Source: Cunninghamia lanceolata
Taxonomy: Eukaryota > Streptophyta > Pinopsida > Cupressales > Cupressaceae
NCBI GenBank assembly: GCA_027924645.1
Contig: BSBN01000763.1
Coordinates: 7,006,001-7,070,000, forward strand
Direction of reading: 5' to 3'
DNA length: 64,000 bases
Below the pieces are notes generated by a model. The model worked only from the letters and a program-made list of their open reading frames with translations. It did no database searches and was not told where the DNA came from. The position numbers and the translations under genes were made by a program. This document shows, one piece after another, positions 57,545-64,000 of the stretch. Position 1 is the stretch's first letter. Every line of letters starts with the position of its first letter.

Positions 57545-57881
57545 ACTATATGTGCTGTTCCATTTTGTGTTGTCTCACAAAAGACTAATTAAAATGCTAA
57601 TACTTGTCTCAATGAACAACGAGATCTTAGTTCATTCATATTTTAGAAAAATTATCGATGCTCTAAACAATCATGCAGTTTTTTGGCCTCAATTAAGGAA
57701 GGATATAAATAAGTTTGTTTCTATGCGTAGAGTTTGCCAAGTTTCTAAAGGCGGACAGCAGAACATTGGTTTGTATAAACCCTTACCTATACCTGAAGGA
57801 CCATGGATTGACATTTCCATGAATTTTGTCTTGGGATTGCCCTGTACTCAAAGAGATAATGATTTTATTTTTGTTGTTGTG
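57545..57881 (+). pseudogene. Element C integrase, first part
   Basis: Zinc-finger and start of the catalytic core: VFWPQLRKDINKFV, CQVSKGGQQNIGLYKPLPIPEGPWIDISMNFVLGLP and NDFIFVVV. The expected first finger Cys is altered (MRRVCQ). The catalytic Asp after PWID is replaced in ISMNF. The frame is cut by insertion G. Confidence 0.8.
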
Positions 57882-60800
57882 TGTAATGTTACTTTTTTTG
57901 GCGCATAGATTTTTGTGCGCATTATGCTTGTTCCTAGTTTGTTGGAGACTATCCGACATGTTTGGGAGAACTCCAATGTTCTTGGAGTGGTCATGGTTCA
58001 GTTTGCAGAGCAGTGGTGTGTCTCAAGTCTTCAAGTTCACCAAGGGATAATCAAAGTTGTTTAATCAATGCATTTCTATTGCTTTATATGGCTTGGGACC
58101 ATTATTCAGATAATTAATTAATATTTCACTAAGGTTGCCTAAGGTTGTGATTAATTATAGCAACTTAGTGTAATATTAATTATAAAAGTGGTTTCCCCTT
58201 CTGGAAGTAGATTAATTCTCTATGGCATTGAGCTCAGTGGTTGTTCAGGTTTATGGAGATGCTTTAAGATGTTTGATCGGGTTCATAGATTGCTCTCCAA
58301 GATTCTTGGAGGAGCCGTTTATTTTTGGAAAGTCACCCGGAAGGCATTGTTTCACATGCCAAACCTTACAGAGCATAATGGTTCAGTTTATTTGGCAATT
58401 GGATGAAGTTTGGGATTTTCCGAAAAAAGTAATATTTAATGAGCTATTTTAATTATTATTTTCACTTAAGTTCCTAAGGGTGAAAATAATTAAAAAGTGA
58501 TTAAGTGTTATAGCTCATTGGAAAGGGGAAAATATATTCTTTTATTTAGGCACTTAAAAAGTGAACACTTAAGTGGAGAAAAAGAAATAATTTAAGTTGG
58601 AGGCAGGGCTTAAATTTGACAGTCCACCTTGCCTGTCAAGGAATTTTTTTCCTACAGTTTAGTCTTCAGTATTGCCTGTCACGTGACAATTATTATTTTT
58701 AAATGCAAGTCAAAATTTTATATATAAAGCTAAAGCTTTCTCAATTCAAAACAAATCTATAAAAAACAAATTCCTATTAAAAAAATAAAAAATAAAAGCA
58801 AAAAACTAGAAATTTAGAATGAATATATAAAAAATAAATTTATTTGGAAATTTTTTTCTTAAATAATATAAGGTCCTATTAAAAAATTTAAAAATAAATG
58901 GAAAAAATATATATATTATATAATTTAGAATGAATATATAATTATATTCATAAAAAACAAATCTAAAAAATATATATTTAGAATGAATATATAATTATAC
59001 TCATAAAAAACAAATCTAAAAATTTGGAATATATTCTATTAAAAAAAAATCTAATATATATGTACCGTCAAATTTTTATATTAATTGTTTTTTTTAACAG
59101 TTTTTAAAATAAATTACTTGTATATCAATACAGTCAAATATTTATTTTTATTGTATTTTACAGCTAAAATCTTTAAATACAGCTATACAACTGTCAAATT
59201 TAAGCCCTGGTTGGAGGGAAAAGGTTATTATTTTCAATAAATAATTCATTTCCTTTGTAACTCCAAAAGTGTAGAGCTCATTTGGAGGGGCTTTTGGAAT
59301 TGTTTTTGTTTTGGAGATGGATTGAACCTGTGAGTTGATTGGGTGTGGTTTCATACAGGAATCACCAATGTGCTAAAGGCGGAGTTTGGAGCAGGCTCAT
59401 ACAAAGTTTGCCATTGTGCTTTCATGGATTTGTGGTATTTGATTTGATGATTGTTCAAAGGAGATTTTGATATTTTGGCTTGTTTATTTTGGTGATGCTA
59501 ATGTTATATTTGTGAAGAGAAAAAGCACATCCAGGTTTTGGCCGTACCATCCAAAACCATACCTGAGCAGGGTTGATTGAAGTGCTGAATGTAAACTTTG
59601 AATTTTTTTGAAGGTAAATGAATATTATGTGTTGGAATCAGGTTGACGCCCTTCCCTATGCAGTCCAAAGTCATCTTTGAGGGAGTTCTCAATACTTTAT
59701 GTCTGCCGTACAGCATGGAGGGGCCGTACCATGCTATTTCAGATATGAGATTTCAGATTTGATTCTTCAATAAATATTGTGGGAAACTTCAGTGATGTGC
59801 TGGGAATCCAGATGGAATTAGTTTTTATGAACCAAGGCTGCACATATCTCAAGCATCTTGCACTATCCTCTCTTAGCGCCTTACCAATGTCAAGGAAGGG
59901 CGATCTTCGTTTGAGATTGTTTGATGTATAATTTATCAGGGTTAATGTGTGGTGATTTCTGATCCAGGATAGGCGCCAAATCTGATGTGACTTATTGATA
60001 ATCAGTATCAACTTCTATGCCGTCCTACAGCTATATCAAGGCTGCCGTATAGCAGCAATGCATATCAGTTTGTTGATAATACATTCTTCTCTGTTGGCTT
60101 CCAAGATTGCTTGGTAATGTTGAATGTTTTGATAAGAAATGATACCAGTTTTTGTGCATGTTTGGAGTGATTGTTGATTGTCTCTGTGGGTTTAAGTTTC
60201 CATGCACGGTGGGTATCTATGGAGGGTCCATGTTTTCATTGATGAGACAAGTGCTGTGATACTTATGGTCTGTATATCAGCACCCCACACTAGATTGAAT
60301 TACAGTCTTCATGATTGAAACTATCAAGGTCTGACCTGTTATAAGTAGTGTGTAGTTTGAGTTTGATAAGTGATCATTATTGCTAGTTACTCTGCTGATA
60401 TAGCACTCAGACCTTGGGGTGTTAATTGTATGAATTCGGAGCCTGGAAGTGGAGTTGAGGCTGATATGATGGAATATTCAAAGCTGATATGATGACTGCT
60501 GTCCTTGGAACAGCTACAGCAGTGCTTTGAAGACTTAAATCTGTGGTTACTCTTCCATTCTCTTCATATCAGTATACTTATGGTGGTTCTACGTTCCTAT
60601 TTGCATGCTCTCTTCATATGTTTTTATGCTCTAATTGATTGCAGCTGAGACAAATCATGCAAGTCAGGGATAGTGATTTAGTTTGCAATTGATTTGTAGC
60701 ATTGTAATCTTTATTTTGTTGCAAACATAATCTGTAACCCTTGGATGGTTTACTACCAGTGTGGAGGAAAGGACACTATTAATCTTCTTAATTTCACCCA

Positions 60801-61037
60801 CTGAATAAGTGGAGTATCCCCACTGGATAAGTAGATGCCTGCTGTTTGCAGATGAATGTATTTGATTTCATTGCATAGCATTTGATTGATCAGCCAAAAC
60901 ATTGTATGCTCTCACCTCGCCCGTTTTGGGAACTTGGTGATCAGAAAGTGTGGAGGTGTTTAGGTGATTGCAATCTTGTGCTAACATTGTGATATCATTG
61001 TACAAACTTGAAAAAATTTTGGGGGTATCATATTACA
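57882..61037 (+). mobile_element. Insertion G, probable solo LTR
   Basis: Begins TGTAATGTTAC and ends ATCATATTACA, flanked by a perfect 5-bp duplication TTGTG (57877-57881 and 61038-61042). Removing it restores the integrase reading VVV-D-RFSK across the junction. The inverted ends resemble those of element E's LTR (TGTAATG/CATTACA), and GCCGTA(C) motifs recur at 59.5-60.1 kb as in E's LTR. There is no coding region and no internal duplicate, so a 2.5-kb solo LTR with a MITE inside is the simplest reading. Confidence 0.7.
58604..59209. mobile_element. 606-bp hAT-like MITE
   Basis: Perfect 20-bp inverted ends, CAGGGCTTAAATTTGACAGT and its complement, are flanked by the perfect 8-bp duplication GTTGGAGG (58596-58603 and 59210-59217). 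An 8-bp duplication is the hAT signature. The interior is very AT-rich, non-coding, with subterminal repeats (CTTGCCTGTCA, TTGCCTGTCACGTGACA). Confidence 0.93.
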
Positions 61038-61042
61038 TTGTG

Positions 61043-62040
61043 GACTGATTCTCTAAAATGACACACTTTGTTCCGTGTAAGAAGACTACTGACGAAAGTA
61101 AGACTGCTGATTTATTTTTTAAAGAGATTCTGTGCTTACAAGGACTGCCAAAGACTATCACAAGTGAGTGGGATACAAGGTTTCCTAGTCACTTTTGGAG
61201 GACTATGTGGAGAAAACTTGCCAGTAAATTGCAGTATAATTCAACCTATCACCCTTAGACAAATGGGCAAATGGAGGTGATAAACAGAAGTCGGGGCATT
61301 TTGCTTCAAACCCTGGTGGGATTTGGTTTTGGGCCTTGGCATAGGCTGAGTTTGCTTTGAATTCTTGTGTCAATAGGTCTACTGGTAAGTCTCCCTTCCA
61401 AATTGGTTTTGGAAACAATCCTAAGGAGTAAATGATCTAATTGATCTTCTTGAGAGAAGATGGGTTAGCCCAGATGCAGTGGACTTTGTGAGGCATATGT
61501 AGGATGTGCTACAACAAGTTAGGTAAAAGCTGCAAATAACCAATGAGCACTATAAAAGAAATGCAGATTTGCATAAGAGAGAAAAAGTATATCAAGTGGG
61601 TGAACAAGTCATGCTTTACATACATAAAGAAAGATTTCCTCAAGACACTTACAATAAATTGAAGCCAAAGAAAATTGGCCCTTGCAGGATATTAAAGAAA
61701 CTTAATGAGAATGCCTATTTGATAGGTTTACCTGAAGAATTTGACACCGATCCTATATTTAATGTTGTAGATCTTTATCCCTACCATACAGGTTGTGAAG
61801 AAATTTAAGATGAGAACATGCTGGGAGAATGGGCTAAACATTTGTCAAAAAGAAAGGGAGAAGATTCAAAAGGTAGTAGACACTAAGGTTGCTGCTACAA
61901 GGTCCAAGAATTGTAATTTGTATTTAGTAAAATGGCACAGGTTACTTGACTCCAACAAAACCTAGGTCACCAAAGAGGACCTCATGAAGTTTACAAAATC
62001 AGATTCCTTTAAACCAAGAGGTTCAGAATTTTTAAAAGAT
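61043..62040 (+). pseudogene. Element C integrase, second part, and chromodomain
   Basis: Resumes after G with FSKMTHFVPCKKTTDESKTA, then LPKTITSEWDTRFPSHFWRT (the second catalytic Asp is Glu) and the TNGQMEVINRS segment. 61300-61560 is decayed. An open stretch, 61569-61808, holds the integrase tail (VYQVGEQVMLYIHKERFP, KLKPKKIGPCRILKKLNENA). 61810-62000 carries a chromodomain remnant: VVDTKVAATRSKNCNLYLVK, then WHRLLDSNKT, a stop, and VTKEDL. The chromodomain identifies a chromovirus. Confidence 0.8.
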
Positions 62041-62051
62041 GGGGAGGATGA

Positions 62052-62403
62052 TGTTATACTATTAAATGTTGTGACTTCCACTTCACATCAGTTATAAGCG
62101 TTCAGATATTTTAGGAAATTTTTGTTGCATCTCCCATTTATGGGATATGTGGCTGATGTAGAGTAATTAATTGGGTTTACCCATTTTAGAGTAGGGGTTT
62201 TGTTTTCTAGGAGGTAGTGGGATGCTGGAAAGGGGAGTTTTGGGGTATGGTTTAAGAAAACACTTTTTTAAGAGAGTGTATGCTGTTTCAGTCCAGAAAA
62301 TAAAAGTTTTTTTATTATTCTGTTTTGATCTTTCTGCTGTCTTTGTTCACCATCTATAGGTGCAGCTAAAAGCTTCCACTGTAGAAGAGGATAATTTGTA
62401 TCA
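62052..62403 (+). repeat. Element C 3' LTR
   Basis: Preceded by GATGGGGAGGATGA, a polypurine tract. Starts TGTTATACT and ends TTTGTATCA, followed by target duplication TGGAC. Confidence 0.85.
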
Positions 62404-62408
62404 TGGAC

Positions 62409-62438
62409 TAACTTCAAAGATCCATTTTTTGGATCACA
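62409..62438 (-). repeat. Element F 5' LTR, outer end
   Basis: TAACTTCAAAGATCC then TTTTTTGGATCACA continues the F LTR as in 37696-37722, directly after element C and its duplicated TGGAC. Confidence 0.75.
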
Positions 62439-62981
62439 TGGACCCTTTCATTTCACCAGTTAGTTTTCATGAACTCTCCCACTATGATGGAACGGGAATA
62501 AGAATGAACCCCCAACAGAAAATGTAACAGGTTCAAACATATGCTGGTTGTATTATCACGTTGTTTTTAGCTTCCACAACTTCATATATTCAGCATACGA
62601 GATCTCAAAAATGACTTCTAGTTCTTATTTTATGTGCAGGCAGAAAAACTACACCACCTGTGTGTCATCTCGTATGCCACCAGTTCTATTCTAGATACTT
62701 ACTATCCCCTCGCTGAAGCTTTGTGAATTCAGTGAAGGCATGTTTGAAGCTTTGTGAAACCAGTAAAGGCATGTTTACATGAATTTTTAATGTATCAATC
62801 AATAATTAATTACTATATCCAAACCGCAGGTGATCAAAATGAGTGGAATTACACCAAAAATTAAAAAACTCGAAAGCTGATACAAACTTAGAAAACATCA
62901 ATCTATAATTACACTCATAGTAACACCAAGAAAATTTCGGCAGGTTAAAAAATTTAGTTGAAAAGAACAATAGACATTTAC
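62439..62981. other. Intron DNA next to the 5' exon
   Basis: No gene is supported. A 31-bp unit containing GAAGCTTTGTGAA and GGCATGTTT is tandemly duplicated at about 62717-62776. An 11-bp inverted repeat, GCATACGAGAT/ATCTCGTATGC, lies at about 62597 and 62672. The splice donor of the 5' exon is at the right edge. Confidence 0.55.
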
Positions 62982-63101
62982 CTTGCTGGAGGTGCATGAT
63001 TGGTCCGATATTGAAGGAAATAAGAACCCAAATCGTGCAGGCTTAATCTCATATACAAGCATCCACACAATTAAACTCAATGTGACCAAGGGTTCCTTCA
63101 T
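62982..63101 (-). CDS. Rhomboid-like protein, 5' exon
   Basis: This 40-codon stretch starts at ATG 63101 and ends in a canonical donor (AAG then GTAAATG). Its translation begins MKEPLVTLSLIVWMLVYE and continues to a segment ending SISDQSCTSSK. In known RBL14-like proteins the first membrane segment has the same pattern (PPVT-SL-N-LVY, then a proline-rich lumenal stretch and SISE/D). Joining AAG to the 3' exon keeps phase 0 and places DIKQWF near the family's DLKRLF position with only about 3 residues of length difference. An in-frame TAG lies 7 codons upstream of the ATG. Relatives have about 25 further N-terminal residues, so either this ATG is the start or an upstream exon is missing. The link to the exon at 1698-2501 is an inference. 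Confidence 0.55.
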
Positions 63102-64000
63102 TCCAGTTATAAATAAAATCTACTTATACAAGAAGCTGCTCTTCTCTGCCCTGATTAGCTTCCCTCAACTAGAGGAATTGTATTTTCAGATGTGACAAAG
63201 GCAATGCAAACTGTCCTCCAGTACTCAGATTTCAGCACGTTTGAGACTACTAAGGAAATTACAACATATGCCTCAGAGTGTCTAAAAAAATTCTCTTAAA
63301 TGATAAATCGGACAAACCCATTAAACAATATGTGAGCACAGCTCCAGGATAACCTCATACAGAAGAAACCCAAAGCTCAAAGTTTCAAATCCTGCGAAAA
63401 CCAATAAAGTTATCAATTGCAATTCGAAAACGACCAAATTCACAAAGAAAACAATACCCAACTCCCCTTAAAAGCTCAACTGGAAAGAACCTCAAATTCC
63501 AACAACCATCCATTAGAAAACAGAAAGCCACAAGCCATATAAACTGAAAACAGAACACCCAAAAAAGGCCTGAAAAAAGAAATACTGAGACATACTTAAT
63601 TCCTTAAACAGTGCAGTTGGGAACTCGAATCCAATACATGAGTTAGCTCTGAACCTCTACCTGAATACCAGATTGGCTTCTTAGATTTCCTAACGTATAA
63701 CACACTTCAGAAGCAATTTCTCATTACCTTCTCACCAAATACAAAGAAAGAAACAAAGTAATTAGTCTTGACGACTTTTGTCTGTTCTATGAACAATTCT
63801 AACGAACTGAATTGTGCATCGGTTGAATCTGGTAAAACATCCGAGTAAAGACGTACGCGTTGGAAACTAATGATGTAAGCTAGCTATACTCGACTACAAC
63901 TTTTTGCGAGTCGTTTAGTAAGCAGTCGTTTGTGTGACAATGAAAGCAATAAGTAATTAAGGCCAGTAACAACATTATAAGTGTTATCAATAAACATATT
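63102..64000 (-). promoter_or_regulatory. Upstream region of rhomboid-like gene
   Basis: On the minus strand this lies 5' of the proposed start. It contains acceptor-like sites (TTCTTTTTTCAG near 63570; TTTTCGCAG near 63390) and donor-like CAG/GTAGAG near 63660, so an untranslated or short coding first exon may be here. No long frame or clear TATA box was identified. Confidence 0.35.

Larger units (their letters stand above)
49840..62403 (+). mobile_element. Element C: chromovirus (Ty3) with nested insertions
   Basis: LTRs at 49840-50200 and 62052-62403; flanking TGGTC (49835-49839) and TGGAC (62404-62408). An initiator-Met primer site and gag, protease, RT, RNase H, integrase and chromodomain in order identify a plant chromovirus. 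The gag knuckle C-x2-C-x3-H-x4-C and the integrase tail suggest the Reina/CRM side. It is interrupted by D (about 53.3-57.5 kb) and G (57882-61037) and is clearly dead. Confidence 0.9.
36749..62438 (-). mobile_element. Element F: gag-protease LTR element, split by C and E
   Basis: Two LTRs of about 1.0 kb (36749-37722; 48852-49839 plus 62409-62438) enclose a gag-protease coding region in the minus orientation. Element E is inserted in its gag and element C near the outer end of its right LTR. With both removed the element is about 4 kb. Protease is followed at once by the polypurine tract, so there is no RT or integrase. No matching flanking duplication was found, which fits an old insertion. 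Confidence 0.75.
2502..62981 (-). other. Proposed 60.5-kb phase-0 intron of the rhomboid-like gene
   Basis: The interval runs from the GT donor at 62981-62980 to the AG acceptor at 2503-2502 on the minus strand. It contains every transposon listed here and no other convincing cellular exon. Remaining non-transposon intron DNA is at 2502-5988, 11552-12864, 35803-36748 and 62439-62981. The exon pairing is inferred from protein-family order, strand and phase; no transcript supports it. Confidence 0.5.

Noticed and set aside
62439..62443. A target duplication for element F at its right end (TGGAC)
   Set aside because: The left flank reads AATTC, so there is no match. TGGAC resembles element C's duplication only by chance.

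Overview
The window looks like nuclear DNA of a seed plant with a large, repeat-rich genome, most likely a gymnosperm and probably a conifer. The grounds are nested long LTR retrotransposons of plant Ty3 (Tat-like and chromovirus) lineages, a Penelope-like terminal palindrome of a kind reported from conifers, AT-rich low-gene DNA and very little cellular coding sequence. The species cannot be read from the sequence.

Only one cellular gene is convincing. It lies on the minus strand and appears to span almost the whole window. A 120-bp 5' coding exon (63101-62982) ends in a splice donor, and an 804-bp 3' exon (2501-1698) begins after an acceptor. Both splice sites are phase 0, and joined they give a rhomboid-like protein of about 307 residues with two RanBP2-type zinc fingers (resembling plant RBL14). 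If the join is right, the other roughly 60.5 kb is one intron.

The intron is filled with transposons. From left to right: degenerate 0.49-kb tandem exon-like repeats (3.0-4.8 kb); a 380-bp palindrome with hammerhead-like cores (5989-6369); element A (6412-11551, minus, gag-protease only); element B (12865-35802, plus, 22.9 kb, perfect 5-bp target duplication GAGCC); and element F (36749-62438, minus, gag-protease only). F is broken by element E (39191-48416), which carries a piece of a Tat-like element H, and by chromovirus C (49840-62403). C is broken in turn by insertion D (about 53.3-57.5 kb), which holds an LINE-style retroposed copy with an 18-bp target duplication. It is also broken by G (57882-61037), which holds a 606-bp hAT-like MITE.

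The most remarkable object is element B. Its two LTRs are each about 6.76 kb, differ by only about 1% by eye, and each contains a full protein gene upstream of the LTR's own promoter. The 3' LTR copy is an uninterrupted 1047-codon frame. The 5' LTR copy has three nonsense changes and no frameshift. This gene has its own TATA box and downstream AATAAA signals, and is followed by a second TATA box and a compact R-like region that would drive the genomic RNA. Internally B encodes gag, protease, an extra RNase H placed before RT, RT, RNase H and integrase.

Coordinates of LTR elements come from direct repeat comparison and target duplications read by eye. Family assignments come from recognisable motifs, not from a search.
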